Below the pieces are notes generated by a model, which did not search any database, was not told where the DNA came from, and was given only the letters and a program-made list of their open reading frames with translations. This document shows, piece by piece, positions 1-11,489 of a DNA stretch of 64,000 nt. Position 1 is the stretch's first letter, and each line of letters begins with the position of its first letter. A program made the position numbers and the translations under genes. Source of the stretch: Branchiostoma floridae (Eukaryota; Chordata; Leptocardii; Amphioxiformes; Branchiostomatidae); the NCBI RefSeq assembly GCF_000003815.2, contig NC_049984.1:22179175-22243174 (forward strand), given 5' to 3'.

Positions 1-613
1 ATACGATGAGACTTACCCGATAATCCATCGTCGCTGAGAGTGGTTCGCAGCAATGTGAAGAAGCCCTTTACCACACCTTCATCTACAGAATCCCTCCGGC
101 CGCGATCGAGGGGGGCAGGCTTTCGTAAGGTTAGGTTATTACGACATTTGAATCCCTTCCACCACTTTTGTGAGAAGCCTTTCCTTCGGTTAATTTTTTT
201 TTGGGGGGGTGCCATTCTCTTCACAGTGACGCAAGTGGATTGCTAGTGCTAAAGCCAACACTGACATTTTGTTGACTGGGAATCCCCTGTCTATTCTATA
301 TTTGACGTAATACACCAGACTTGATTCTTCATCCTTAGACAGGATGATTGACCTGCCATTGCGTGCATCAGCCTGACTCTTACCAAAAAAACTCATTGTT
401 TAACGTAGCACGAGGCACCGCGTACTTTCTTGCAGCCTCTGTCGTTGCTAGGTTATGCTCACCGATGTCCTGTAAGACTTCATGGGTTACTTTTGGGTTC
501 CGTGTTGTTCTTATTCTTTTTATCTTCTCGTACTTTCTACAAGTTTGATTGAGATATTCTGTCATTACAGGTTGGAATAGGCGAAGTTGCTGCGAGTGTT
601 GGCATTCATTCAT
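1..613 (-). pseudogene. pogo/CENP-B-type transposase N-terminus, runs off the left edge
   Basis: Reading the minus strand from 613 towards 1 gives a helix-turn-helix of the Psq/CENP-B type (ATTEAARKYAVPRATL, then GKSQADARNGRS and LSKDEESSLVYYV), as in pogo/Tigger/jerky-like transposases. After a frameshift at the poly-T/poly-G run near 200-212 comes a second DNA-binding segment (WWKGFKCRNN, LRKPAPLDRGR, VVKGFFTLL), which matches the Tc5/CENP-B second HTH. The DDE catalytic domain would lie beyond base 1. Two frame changes (about 390 and 205) mean it is not intact in this window. Seen: motif order and frame breaks. Known: this HTH pair is shared by pogo transposases and domesticated CENP-B/JRK proteins. 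A domesticated gene cannot be excluded, but the frameshifts favour a dead transposon. Confidence 0.72.
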
Positions 614-1290
614 TCTACTATACGAACAAATCTCCCAAATGAAGTATAGTATTTGTTCATCGCTTAGTCAGGATCGATAATTCAATGCCCGTGGATGGTA
701 ACCAACAAAGATTAATTGATTGGTGCTATTTAGTTGTTTTTGTTTCTAATTATTATTTTGTTAGCACTTCCATTTTTCATATTGTATCTAGAACAAACAA
801 AAAAGTTATGTAACGATAATGTATGTCGCACACAGTCCTCGTTGTATAGCGTTCTCTGACGCAAGGTTACCAGTTTACGTGCAGGACAGTTAAGGTCAGT
901 TATAGACATGTGCAGCTTTCGAGGCGTATCATAAAATACTCCCGATCAATAAAAAAAGGAAATGTATATGGTACATGTGTATGTCTCTTTTTTATGATAT
1001 GTATTTTAATATTTATAACTGTCTATCGACTATTATCAAGCAAAAATGCTTTGGACACTTGAAGGTATATCAATGACAGTGCTAGTAATAAAAACATCTG
1101 TAGAACAGTGACAAAAGTCAGTTCAGACTGAGAGAATTTTCTACTGTAACATGGGCACGTAACTTAAATTTTAGCTAAAACAGGAAAAATTTACTGCAAC
1201 CAAATGCTTTTAGTTATATTTGTCTCTCTGCTGTCTTTCCATCTGGTGGGAAGTTCAGTAGACATGAATTGTTATTGAATTTCAGTATAC
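614..1290. other. AT-rich intergenic sequence, nothing recognised
   Basis: No coding signal on either strand, only short A/T-rich runs. I see no terminal repeats here. Confidence 0.5.
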
Positions 1291-1293
1291 TAC

Positions 1294-1715
1294 TTGTATT
1301 GCATATTACTCATATGGAGGATGGTCAGTCTTCCCGCCAATTCCGAGGGCGACATGATGGCGCTGGAACTAAGTAGCAAACCCATGCTGCCGGCTAAGAA
1401 CTCTTCCACGGTGAGGTCGTCGCATTTTTGTTTGTTTTTTGTTTTGGTTCCGCTGAATCAAAACTGTAAACGCACGCCTCCGGGGAGAGGGTGTTACCCT
1501 CGTGTTTTTTCCGAGTGCCGAGCAGGTCTCCGTGCTTAGCGGTCACGCCCGCTGGGAGCGTGTTGTTTTCGCGTAGTTGCTGTAAGGTGATATCCCCGGG
1601 GCCGAGGCGCCTTTCCCGGGCAGCTCCGGGCACGGGCAGATCGGTCACTTCGGCAGAGTCGGTACCACAACGTGCTCTAGCTCCGCCACTTCTCTCTATA
1701 AACGTGCTCTACTGA
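1294..1715. other. GC-rich island with short ORFs, unassigned
   Basis: GC-rich block (especially 1470-1690) between AT-rich flanks. A minus-strand frame (1394-1648) is open for 84 codons and reads DITLQQLRENNTLPAGV; plus-strand frames are also open because stops are rare at this base composition. A short minus-strand piece at about 2770-2830 also reads as an Arg/Glu-rich helix (HEVERRKAELQEQL). These could be two parts of one retroelement ORF split by an insertion between about 1690 and 2767, but I recognise no family. Confidence 0.25.
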
Positions 1716-2034
1716 ACGATCTGCACTGTAGTACGTATACATTATAGCGTTCAAACGTGTTAATCGCTGACTAACTAGCCTTATATAGATAACCGAGTAA
1801 TATCATTTGTATCATAGACTGACATTCTAGATCGTACGACTGCTAGTCAAGCTGTAAACACGGATCACCTCTGTAGTCAAAGTTACATGTATCGTTAATA
1901 CTGTTGTATACTGTATAGAGTCGATTCCATATTACCGAGAGGGTGTTTCTTGCCTTTTGTTCTAACAATTTGGAAATCTTTGTAACAATCTAACTGTGAT
2001 AAGTAACTGTTTAGAACTATTTACAACATCTATA

Positions 2035-2610
2035 TGACGTTCTAAACGTTTCTATGGTATTCAAACATGTTAGAAACATTTCTAACATCAAATACATTCT
2101 TTCTGTTAGTTTCTAAACTGTTCCAACATAGATGCATCATTTGTGATCACATGTTCGAACATGGAAACAATATGATGAAACTGGGTCAGTGGGCTGGGAA
2201 GAGGGCAATTCACACATCCTTGCCAAATGCAGGAAATTATGTCTGTCTGCCACCTTCTCACAAAAGAATCACCAGTGTATACTAAAGAAAGTCTAAAAAT
2301 ACAAGAGCCAAACAAAGGACCAAGCTTATAATTAGCAGCTTTGTTTATGGGGTCAATAAAAGTTTTTATGGAGGGAAAAAATGACACAAAATGTTGGAAC
2401 ATGTTGGAACAATAACAAAAACACATAGATGTTTGAAAATTGTTCTAAATAAAGAAATAATGATATCATTACTTTCCGAAATGTTCCAACAAATATAAAA
2501 AGGTTCAAACATGTTTAAACTTTCATTTTTAAATGTTTGAACAATTTTGAACTTTAGTGACTGAAATGTTCTTTTACTCAAAATAGTTCAAACTTATTAC
2601 AAATATTATT
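2035..2610. repeat. cluster of short palindromic TTCNAACATG-like motifs
   Basis: Variants of a gapped palindrome (catgttcgaacatg, gttcaaacatgtttaaac, atgttccaacaaat, aatgttggaacatgttgg) occur about a dozen times, concentrated at 2040-2170 and 2390-2600, with a less repetitive core between. The open frames across it (for example 2106-2426 minus) follow from the repeat and resemble no protein I know. It may be the ends of a decayed DNA element. Confidence 0.4.
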
Positions 2611-2739
2611 TCAAAACCATCTCGGTGACTTGGAATTGACTCTACTATTGTATAACGTATATTGTAATGTTACAAGGGCTAGCCCTTGATAATAGCCTCA
2701 GGCTAGTTGGGTAGCCCTGGCTGTATTTCTCATGATTAT

Positions 2740-2768
2740 ACAGCCGAATAAATCAAATCAAATCAAAC
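2740..2768 (+). repeat. simple-repeat tail (AAATC)n, probable LINE 3' end
   Basis: A run of ccgaataaatcaaatcaaat type ends abruptly against unique sequence at about 2768. Short tandem tails of this kind end many CR1/L2-like LINEs, which suggests that the preceding segment (from about 1690) is a 5'-truncated LINE 3' end. Confidence 0.4.
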
Positions 2769-3017
2769 GTGCCTGCTTAAGCTGTTCTTGCAGCTCCGCC
2801 TTGCGTCTCTCCACCTCGTGGCACTAGAAGCGGCTCGCTTGACGTTCCCGCCCGCTGGCGGCGTTGTGTCGCAGTGTTATACTGTTGTAGTATTTTTCAG
2901 GTTGCGCCTGCAAGGATTGTAGCGTACACAGTAGCGTATGTTTATCTATGACTTCATAAACTTCATGTTGGTTTCTGAAATAATTATTTCATGGTCAATT
3001 TCATACAAATTGATTAT

Positions 3018-3250
3018 TGAGACCAGTGGGAGCGCGTAGCACAGTGGTAGTGTGTTCGCTTCGGAACCAAGAGGTTGTGGGCTCGAATCCAGCTGCCGTG
3101 TAACCGATCTAGTGCCCTTTGGAAAGGCACTTTACATGGATTTCCTCACTTTATTCAGGTGAAATGAGTACCTAGCTTCGGCTAGGGCCGTCCCTCGGAT
3201 AGGACGTTAAATGGAGGTCCCGTGTATGGTGAGAGCCACACCACATATGC
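3018..3250 (+). mobile_element. tRNA-derived SINE
   Basis: An RNA polymerase III promoter is visible: A box tagcacagtgg at 3037-3047 and B box ggctcgaatcc at 3080-3090, spaced as in a tRNA. A conserved-looking body follows (agtgcccttt...aaaggcactt stem, then ggataggacgttaaatgg) and an A-rich tail at 3257-3267. The A/B box pair and CCA-less tRNA-like head show a SINE, not a functional tRNA gene: the anticodon arm does not lead to a 3' acceptor stem. The GTGCCCTT/AAGGCACTT body resembles the tRNA-unrelated part of deuterostome SINEs; that subfamily placement is inference. About 200 bp downstream (3270-3470) shows imperfect tandem copies of an ATCACCCGGAYGG motif. Confidence 0.75.
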
Positions 3251-3954
3251 ACGTTAAAAAAAAAAACACGTGCGATGGTGAAAATCCTTCTGCTGGGAGT
3301 TGGTGATTCACTTCAAATCACCCGGATGGAGGCCTGGCGAACCTCTGTCTCGTATCAGCCACATGGTGATTACATCATTCACCCGGACGGGAGACCTGGC
3401 GCATCCCCGTCTTGTAATTAGCCAGCCAATGGGTATTCCACCCCCGCCATCAATCACGTCGACTGATGATGATTATTGAACGTTCGATACACGTTTTGGC
3501 TTATCTCATGGTTCCCCCTGTATCTAATTACAGAAAAACAGATCCTCACATAGTTCCAGACGATGAGAACCGACAACTTAAACTGAAGAGGAAGGTGGCT
3601 GGGAAGTCGGGACATTGACAGACCAGAGTGACTCCACTGCAGAACTTTAAGCTGCGTCGTTACAAATTTCTGGATGCACATTACAGTACCCGGACAGGGC
3701 TTCATCCGCATCGGTAAGCATCTATTTATTTGTAGTACACCCTTAACGAGTTGAGTTTACATGCAAATTTGAAACGCCTGACGTAGCATGAATACCACAG
3801 CCCTACTTTACATGTCTGTGCAGTACAAGTGTGTGATGTGACAACATGCGTGTGTCTTGATTGATGTAGTTGATATGGCTGCTAAGCCCATCAAACTTGT
3901 GGTTACTTTTACTAGCTATATACACACCCTGTACTTTTATTGCATATCTTTCAG

Positions 3955-4642
3955 GTTAAGCAGACTGCCTTTACATGTGGCGTGGACGAGGTTGAAGAGG
4001 AAGGGAGCAGCACAGGCCTAGGACCCAGTGATGGACCACGCCATGACGACAGCAAGACGCCGAACCTGCCCCAAAACAAGACGTCCAAGAACGGACTTGG
4101 TGATGTTCTTGTAGAGCTTTTGGCTAACTCACAGAAAGAGCTGAAGCAATCCTAAGTAGCCCTGGCAGAAGTACAGTAGCACTCGTGAAGTTTGATATTT
4201 CTGCCACTGTAGTTTGTAATTACAGTAGATATGTTCTTGCAAAACGTTAAAAGACTTCTAACTGATGAATGGTTTATGATAAATGGTTTATTAGGTTAAA
4301 ATGTCTCTTGCCAGTTTGGGCTGAATTGCGGATTCTTTACAATGATCGTTGTCAACACAGAACTATTTAAAGAATCGGCTTCATTATCATCAATTATATA
4401 TGCCATGTATTGAAATTTATGAAACTAAATCTCCTTTTTCTATAATTATAGGCAGCAAGCAACGCTAGTGGCAGAGCCAGTGCAGGAAGCAAGAGGGACG
4501 CGTTCGCACAGTGGCTGGCCAGGGTGCAGCACGACATCCCTGACGACATGAGGCGGTCGTACCTGAGGGAAGTGTTTGATGTCGCTATGCGCTACAGCAT
4601 GGGGGCGCAGCCTCCCCAGCCCCGCCTACATCAGCCGCTTTA
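3955..4642 (+). CDS. two-exon fragment with a BESS-like motif, unknown gene
   Basis: Exon 1 follows a good acceptor (tatctttcag) at about 3954 and reads an acidic, Gly/Ser-rich stretch ending GLGDVLVELLANSQKELKQS, then a stop. Exon 2 begins after ttataattatag at about 4451 and stays open to TAA at 4640-4642: AASNASGRAS, then FAQWLARVQHDIPDDMRRS and YLREVFDVAMRYSM. The last part resembles the helical BESS interaction motif found at the C-terminus of MADF/Myb-type DNA-binding proteins, including the Myb-like partner ORF of Harbinger elements. An in-frame stop precedes the only GT after exon 1, so the join is not clean: it may be a pseudogene, or exon 1 may be an alternative 3' end. The DNA-binding domain expected upstream is not evident. 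AATAAA occurs at 4744 and 4816. Confidence 0.4.
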
Positions 4643-4649
4643 ACCACCA

Positions 4650-5730
4650 CAGAATGAGTCCTGAGAAGCCAAACTCAACAGGCTGAATAATTGAAAAAAA
4701 ATTCACCACCACCTGTCATTTTCATTATTCAGTGTTGATTATTGAATAAACATATTTTCTTTAGTACTAATTTACTACACTTGTTTTGTCATTTTGATGC
4801 TGAAATTGAACTTGAATAAACAAAGAAAGCAATGATGAAAAATAAAAGAGTAAGATTAAATAACAAAATAAAACTATATCTCATATTTCTTTGCACATAA
4901 CTAGTCGCAATCAAGTTGAAGAAGAGTTTATTGCCATTATCCATTATGTCACATATCCCAACTTCAACATCTTCTTCCGCTACCCATCAAGCAAGAACAA
5001 GGATGAAACGCCTTAAGACCTCTCCAGAAAATATTTGTTAGTACCAAAACTGGTTCCCATTTCTTCGCCCATTCAGCGTCCCTATTTACGACTCTTAGGA
5101 TCTTGAACACTTTTAAAAAATATTTTATATAGATTTCAGCTCACCCTTTCTACAATAAAATTTTCAATAACTCTCTTCCAGACACATTTGAAGGCTTTCT
5201 AAGTCTACATTTACAATTCCACAATTATGAAACTCGACAAACTCTCTACTTACATATTCCTCCAGTAAGAACCAAATGAGTGTTTGATCTAAATGTGTAG
5301 CTGATTGGAACAATCTTCCCCTCTACCTGAAAAGTTTTACGTCCATGATAAGTTTTAAACGCAATATAAAGTAAAAGAATACTTTCTTTCATGTCATGTC
5401 CGAGCTCTTAAGCAAAGGCCGCATATTTAAAATATTTAACATATGTATATTCAGGGTACTTAAATTGCTACATTCTTTGTATTTCAATAATGCGCTATGC
5501 ATATTTGATTTGTTATTACCCTATCAGCTTTATTTATGTTGCAATAGTTATAATTACTATAGTTCTTTGTCGTTAATCATTTGATTGATGATTTATCTAA
5601 TGTTATCATTTGTTTCATATTTCAATTATTTCATTCCAAGTTGTTTAGTATTTGTTCCTCTCCTATGCACGGTATTCATTTGTTCTTATTAATTTTACTT
5701 TCTGTACTTTCTTTTTATGTTCAAATAAAT
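4650..5730. other. AT-rich non-coding stretch
   Basis: Very AT-rich, no coding signal. Several AATAAA-like words (4744, 4816) could serve the BESS-like fragment. Confidence 0.4.
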
Positions 5731-5734
5731 CAAT

Positions 5735-6865
5735 TTAAAAATCAAGGCTAACGAGGTCAGGATCATCCTAGAGCGGTCCGCTCCACACTGCGACCAGTGG
5801 TACTTTAGGGGTCTGATCCTTGACCAATTTGGATTCGGGCTGGAGACGAAAGTCTGCAAGGACATTGATACACACGTGAACCTGCAAAACAAGGTTTACA
5901 ATGCTGGGCGAGGTAAGATATCCACATCGTTGCAATTAAGGGACGGCCGCTTCGGTTACGTGCAGCACCAGGCACCGTACTTCAACCCAGCGAGGAAGGG
6001 GGAGAGGCCGACGGGGCCTCCGCATACCGACGAGTGCTTTAACTATAGAAAGCTAGGACACTGGGTACGAATTTGCCGTGAAACTCCAAGGAAGTAATAA
6101 AGATATAGAACTCCCTCTTGCAGTTGGGAAGCCAGTAACCTATAAGGGGATAGAAATGTTTGGGCTACAGAATAATTATTGAAGTGTTATGGTGGTGTAA
6201 TGTACACGGTTCTTGTCCCAGTGTTTGACACCCGTGGCACACTGATTTTTTTCTAGTTTGTTAATTTTCAGCCAATGAATAAATGTGTAAAGTTGAGCCT
6301 CATAAACGTCTATAGTGCCGCTTGGGTCCGCGTGCCCCCAAGAGTTTCGTTTGTCAAATTGACGAGTCATCATCAATTTTTTACTAATAAATCTATCAGA
6401 TATGATAAATATCTATATCTATTGAATGATGTGCAAGATCGGTGTTTCTAAGCCTTGGGTTATTTCATAAGAGTAGACAAGTCGCAGCTGGACCCTGTTA
6501 TGTTCCTAGAGTTTCTGGGCCTAGGAGTGGACTCCCGTTTACCAACTTTCACAGTCCCTGAAATCAAGAGTATTCAGTAGCTAAGCTAAGGGAAGAGACG
6601 CTCACCGATATTCACCCTACAGAAAACTACTGCAAAGTTGGTATCTTTTAGTCTAGCGGTCCCGGCGGCTAAGCTTTATTGCCAGGAAATGTTCGCAGCC
6701 ATTGCAGAGGCGGAAAGGAATGGCTCTACTATTCCCATGCAGAAGGGGGTGTTGCGTGAGCTGAAACATTGGAGGTTCCTCAATAGTTGGGATGGTAAGG
6801 TGGAGGTAAGAGAAACACGAGGTAGTTACCCTCAAAATGAAACAGGTGAAGGCGAGATATAGATA
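5735..6865 (+). mobile_element. DIRS-like retrotransposon remnant, copy 1 (gag zinc knuckle + RT/RNase H)
   Basis: 5735-6095 encodes a gag-like segment (ERSAPHCDQWYFRGLILDQF, VNLQNKVYNAGRG) ending in a degenerate CCHC knuckle (CFNYRKLGHWVRIC, with a Tyr in place of the second Cys). 6475-6860 resumes in the RT/RNase H part (FLEFLGLGVDSR, LVSFSLAVPAAKLYCQEMFA, LRELKHWRFLNSWDG), which matches the thumb/RNase H junction of DIRS-type elements. The RT palm core (IDDR) is absent, so a large internal deletion has occurred. Stops and a frameshift lie at about 6575. A homologous copy with the same kind of internal loss lies at 15.9-17.8 kb. Confidence 0.7.
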
Positions 6866-7059
6866 AGTGATTAATGTCAGAGGAGCGAGACGGACGAGAA
6901 CATCGACGTTAAAGAAACGAAGGCTCTGACAAGGGTCCTTCTGGCTATGGAGGGGCATGAAAGAATGATAGCGGGAGAAGACAATGCCATTCTCAATCTC
7001 GCGGCATGTGAGAATCAGGGAGAGAAAAGTTTGAGTTTGGTAAGAGCAATGGTTAAGCT

Positions 7060-9110
7060 ATAACTACTAAGTCTCAGCCAGATAATTACCGCCCAGTAAG
7101 TCTCACCTCAGTGGTATGTAAAACTGGAGAAGCTACTTAGAACCGGAATTGTTCAGCACTTAGAGTCCAACTTACTAATTGCTCTAAGCCAACATGGATT
7201 TATGAAGGGGAAATCTTTTTTTTTTCAAGTCTTCTTTGTTACATTGACTCAACGACAAGCCTCGATAAAGGATACCCAGTGGACATACTTTATCTAGACT
7301 TTGCAAAAGCCTTGGATAAGGTTCCTCACAGAAGGTTGCTACTGCAGATATTAGAAACCATGGAATTGATGTGGAAATTGCCAAGTGGATAGAACCATGG
7401 TTAAAGGACCAAACCCAGAGGATAGTGGTGAACGGAGTAGCTTCATGTGAGAAAGAAGTATCCAGTAGAGTCCCGCAAGGATTAATAGTGGGACCTGTTT
7501 TATTATTGATATTCATAAACGACCTGGAAGAGGGAACCAACTCCATGGCGCTCAAGTTCACTGATAATACAAAACTATGACAATAAAAAAACTCCAGGAT
7601 TGGCATTTTAAAAGAGGACGTAAACAGAGTTTGTGCATTGGAAAGGGAATGACAAATGGTGTTCAATGTGAGTAAATGGTGTTGTATTGCACATAGGTTA
7701 CAACAACCCGAGGCATACAGGGGCGTGCAATAAGTAATGGTCCTGACCCACTTCCAAGTTGTCTGATCTAAATGAAATTTTGTATGTGTAATAATTCATA
7801 TCTCTATGGGTTATGTTGCAAAAGACAGCTCTGAACTAATTGTGGTTTCTGATTTACTGGTGTTTGAACTTAGTCAGGTGCGAAATGGACCAGGTGTGAA
7901 ATGGAACCAGTTGAGTGTCGCGCAGTGATCCGGTTTTTGTATTTGAAAGGACGCACACCAAAGAACACTTTTGATGAAATAAATGAAACTTATGGTGATG
8001 ATGCCCCATCATATGACCTTGTAAAACGCTGGCATCCTGAATTCAAACGTGGCTGGAAGTCTGTGGAAACAGCTCCCAGACCTGGTCGTCCCTCTTGTGC
8101 CATTGATGAGGCATCCGTTGGAGGACCAACCTGGGGTGTCCTACAAAATCGGTGTCCAGAGCTGCATCAAACGATGGGAGAAATGCATAACTCTGGGTGA
8201 TTCCTATGAAGAGAAAGACTAATAACTGTGCCAAGTTTCATTAATCTCCTGCTATGGGAAATGGGTCAGGACCATTACTAATTGCACGCCCCTCGTACCT
8301 ATAATATGAAGGGGGTATCCATCGGAGAAACTACAGTTGAGAAAGGTCCACTTTGACAAATCACAAAAACCCGCTCACCATGTTGGGTATGCGGTATAAA
8401 GGCAAACAGATTTCTTGGAATAATAAAAAAGAACATGAAATATAAGAAGACAGAGGTCATAACTTGTTTATACAAACAGCTCGTACGTCCCCACCGATTG
8501 TGCGGCAGGTCGGAGTGGGTGCAAGCTTACCAGTCTGGCAGGAACCCGGCTGCACACCAAAAGGTTCAACAGAACCAGGCGGAAGCCAGGAGAGATAAGC
8601 GTCACCTACGTGAGAGGCAACGAGGGACGACATCGTCGGCACCCGACGGTCGGCCTTAAGCAAGCAAGTAAGCAGCACGTCCCTACCTTGAATACAATGT
8701 GCAGTCCTTGGTTACAAAAAGACATAATTGATTGAAGCTGTACAAAAAAGAGCCAGCAACAAAATGATTACACAGCTACAGAACCAGACGCTCAGGATAA
8801 TGATACTAACAACACTAGCGGTAAGAAGATTTAGAGGGGACATGATCTAAGTCTTAAAATTGTCAAGGGACTTGAGGGAATTGACAAAGACACTACTCCA
8901 TCGTGCACACCCTACAACACCAGAGGTCACCTCTTGAAACTCTCTATACCTCGCATTAAACTGGAAGTTCGGAAGAGGTCCTTTGCAGTAAGGGTTTTGA
9001 AAGCATGGAATGAACCCCCCTTGGATGTTGTAATACACCTGAATACTGTGTGCTTCAAAAACAAGATAGACGGACACATCGAAGCTATACTACATACGAC
9101 AGTGGGCTAC
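7060..9110 (+). mobile_element. CR1-like LINE reverse transcriptase, decayed
   Basis: Reading frames that change several times give CR1-clade RT motifs in order: DNYRPVSLTSV (7080), VDILYLDFAKALDKVPHRRLL (about 7275), SRVPQGLIVGP and LIFINDLEEG (7460-7535), FTDNTKL where the active site FADDTK should be (7555), RFLGIIKKNMKYK (8405), LYKQLVRPH (8470), RRFRGDMI (8830), and the C-terminal RKRSFAVRVLKAWNEPP (8960). The catalytic Asp pair is lost, so the copy is dead. It is interrupted by a mariner (7718-8295) and by an unrelated block at about 8510-8685. Confidence 0.8.
7718..8295 (+). mobile_element. internally deleted mariner element
   Basis: Terminal inverted repeats: gggcgtgcaataagtaatgg at the left and the complement of ccattactaattgcacgccc at the right, extending about 30 bp. 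TA dinucleotides flank both ends (7716-7717 and 8296-8297), the mariner target duplication. Inside, 7901-8110 encodes the N-terminal paired-like HTH (AVIRFLYLKGRTPKNTF, YDLVKRWHPEFKRG, ETAPRPGRPS), as in mariner and SETMAR. The DDD catalytic domain is missing, leaving about 580 bp of a normal 1.3 kb. It sits inside the CR1 copy and so is younger than it. Confidence 0.88.
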
Positions 9111-9344
9111 GTATACCCGCCTTCCAGCTCCTAACCGCGGGGGCACTGCAGTCTCTGCGGTTCAGCTAAACTGTAACCGTAAAGGCGACTGTGGAAAGCG
9201 TAATCAAATATCTAACTGACAAGAGACACATTTAGTACCAAAAGACGAAGACGATATCATTTTTATGGCAGCTGGACTGGGATGGTTCAATTACATTTAA
9301 TAATGGTTTAAGAAACAGTAGAGGCTTGATAATACTTTTACAAA

Positions 9345-9880
9345 ACTTTTAAAAGCTCTTTGGTCCAATGAATCAGAGGTATGTTTGGCGCAGGAAGAAT
9401 GAGGCCTACATGCTGGTGGGTCTGTGATGCTATAGGGGTGTTTTGCTTCTAATGGCACTTGCAATCTTTACCGTGTTGAAGGCATCATGGATTCGATCAA
9501 GTACCAGGACATTCCGGCCAAGAATGTCACCAAGTCCGTGACAAAGTTGAAGCTTGGGCGTCATTGGGCATTTCAACAAGACAATGACCCCAAGCACACC
9601 ACCAAATCAACAAAGTCTTGCCTGGCTCGACAAGAAAGACTGGAAGGTCATCACTGTCACCGGACTTGAATCCGATTTAAAATCTGTGGTGGGGCCTGAA
9701 GAAGGCTGTTGCCGCACGCAAACCCAGGATCTAACAACATGACTGAGTTGGAGACCTGCGCACACGAGGAATGGGAACGAGCGCTTCCAGGGGCTTGTGC
9801 AGTTGCCAGCTGCAACAAGTTATTGCTGCACGAAGTTCTTGAGACATATCGTCGTAGGGGATGAATAACTTTGCAACCTG
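9345..9880 (+). pseudogene. Tc1-like transposase, C-terminal catalytic part
   Basis: Frames joined by eye give LKALWSNESEV (first catalytic Asp region, WSDES changed to WSNES), GGSVMLGCF, RVEGIMDSIKYQDI, HWAFQQDNDPKHTTKSTK (second Asp), then in another frame SPDLNPIENLW-like and LKKAVAARKPR followed by a Tc1-type C-terminus. Point mutations and frameshifts make it non-functional. Further on (10028-10070), aggggtgtatgtgaataatttt looks like a Tc1 terminal sequence, marking the probable 3' end. Confidence 0.8.
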
Positions 9881-10074
9881 CTATTTTTTTTGAAAGTTGC
9901 AATTGTCTTTGTATTATGAAATAAAAACTCGAGTTTTACTCTGGAATTGAATTCTAATAAATCATCTGATCGCCACTTATGTATTTAGTGAGAGTCTGCA
10001 GTTCTCATTTTGCCTAAGTCTCCAAAATGTGAGGGGTGTATGTGAATAATTTTGCATGCAACTGTAGAATCTTG

Positions 10075-10690
10075 TATACAGACCACATGTAAAGGTTTAC
10101 ATATTATTGTAGTAGACTTTAACACTGTTTTGAATCCTAATAGTCATATACGACAACCCCAAATATTGTATAGCTATTAGTGCATTATGTGCGAACATAG
10201 ATTGTATTGACATATGCATGTGCAGAAGTAGAAATCCAACAATCATACAATACACTTAGAGGTGTCGTGTCCAAGCCAGTCGCATTAACTACTTTTTGGT
10301 ATCTTTTTCATTAACCTCCAAAATCGACAATTTTGTAATTGAGGACAGCTTATGATCAGACCATTATCTGATTGACCTTTCTGTTGGACCTTCTGTTTCA
10401 CCATGGCCAAGAGTTCCTGTGCTTTTTTTATAAATTTAATCGAGAACTTTTAAATGACCCAGCATTTGTTAAGAGAATCTCAAGCTTTATTTTAGAATTT
10501 CTGTGTTTAATAACGGTTCAGCTAATCCTTACATGGTCAAAGGGTCACAGAGGAGTTGGCCGAAGAGCATGCGAAGTGCCAGCTTCTCGAAAATAAGATT
10601 AAAGCACATAATGAGGAATCCACTCATCAAATTAGAAGAAGCCAAGGTAAGGGGCCCTGCCTGGCAGTTTACGTGGAGTTTTTTGGCACT
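10075..10690. other. non-coding, nothing recognised
   Basis: AT-rich, no family-level protein similarity seen; short overlapping ORFs near 10500-10770 do not read as a known domain. Confidence 0.35.
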
Positions 10691-10724
10691 TTGGGATCCA
10701 CTGTGGGATCCATGGACAACCACT

Positions 10725-10885
10725 CGAAACAGTGGTGCACGTCAAAGTACTCGGTCTGACCATCCAGAATGATTTAAAGTGGGACATCCAGGTAGACTTT
10801 ATGATTACCACAGCGAATAGGAAACTGTTCCTGCTACGCCGTCGTACGAGATTTGGAGTACAATTAATGCGTTCAGAATTATGTC
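10725..10885 (+). pseudogene. LINE RT C-terminal fragment
   Basis: The frame reads VKVLGLTIQNDLKWDIQVD, then ANRKLFLLRRRTRFGV, the LGV-dLkW-HV-xxxKAxxrLxxLRrL block that follows the RT core in CR1/Jockey-type LINEs. Only about 50 codons remain. Confidence 0.6.
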
Positions 10886-11489
10886 ATGTAAGCAGCGTTT
10901 TAACAATTCTTTGGTTAACCATACAACCATCTAAGTTTTGAAGCAATTCTCCGGTAATGTATGTGTACCATCATAATTCAGACTTTGCTGTTTTCAAGTC
11001 TGCAAAGTGGTATAATGAATGAAAGTTTCAAAGAAGATTTCAAAGACAACTCGCGGTTGCCGTTTTTTAACAACAGTGAGACAGAGCAGGTAAGACGGCA
11101 CATTGGGCAGCCAAAAGCAACAGCAGACCACACAGAAGCCTGTCACCAGTGAGGAGCAGGATGAACAAATTGCCACATTCATTGAAAGCTACTATTTTAT
11201 GACATAACAACGCCTCACTACAAGAACAAACTAAAGAAAGACGCATGGCTTAAGGATGTGTCCTCCGCAATTGGTCTTACTTAACTTTTACAGCATTTAA
11301 GCCTGCCTCTCCTCTTCAGCTACCAATTCAACAAGGACCAGCTGCAAGTTTTGGCGGTGACGAGCTGTCGTCACTGTCAACATCAGACGGGCATGATCCA
11401 AATTCTCTGCAGGTTCGATACATTCTCTGCTTGGATGATTCGCTGGATGGATATTGTATGTACGACACGCGCAGTCGTGACAGAGAAAG

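Noticed and set aside
2106-2426. 106-codon minus-strand ORF
   Set aside because: Lies in a cluster of palindromic repeats, no family resemblance.
3018-3100. Possible functional tRNA gene
   Set aside because: A and B boxes are present, but there is no acceptor-stem pairing and a SINE body follows.
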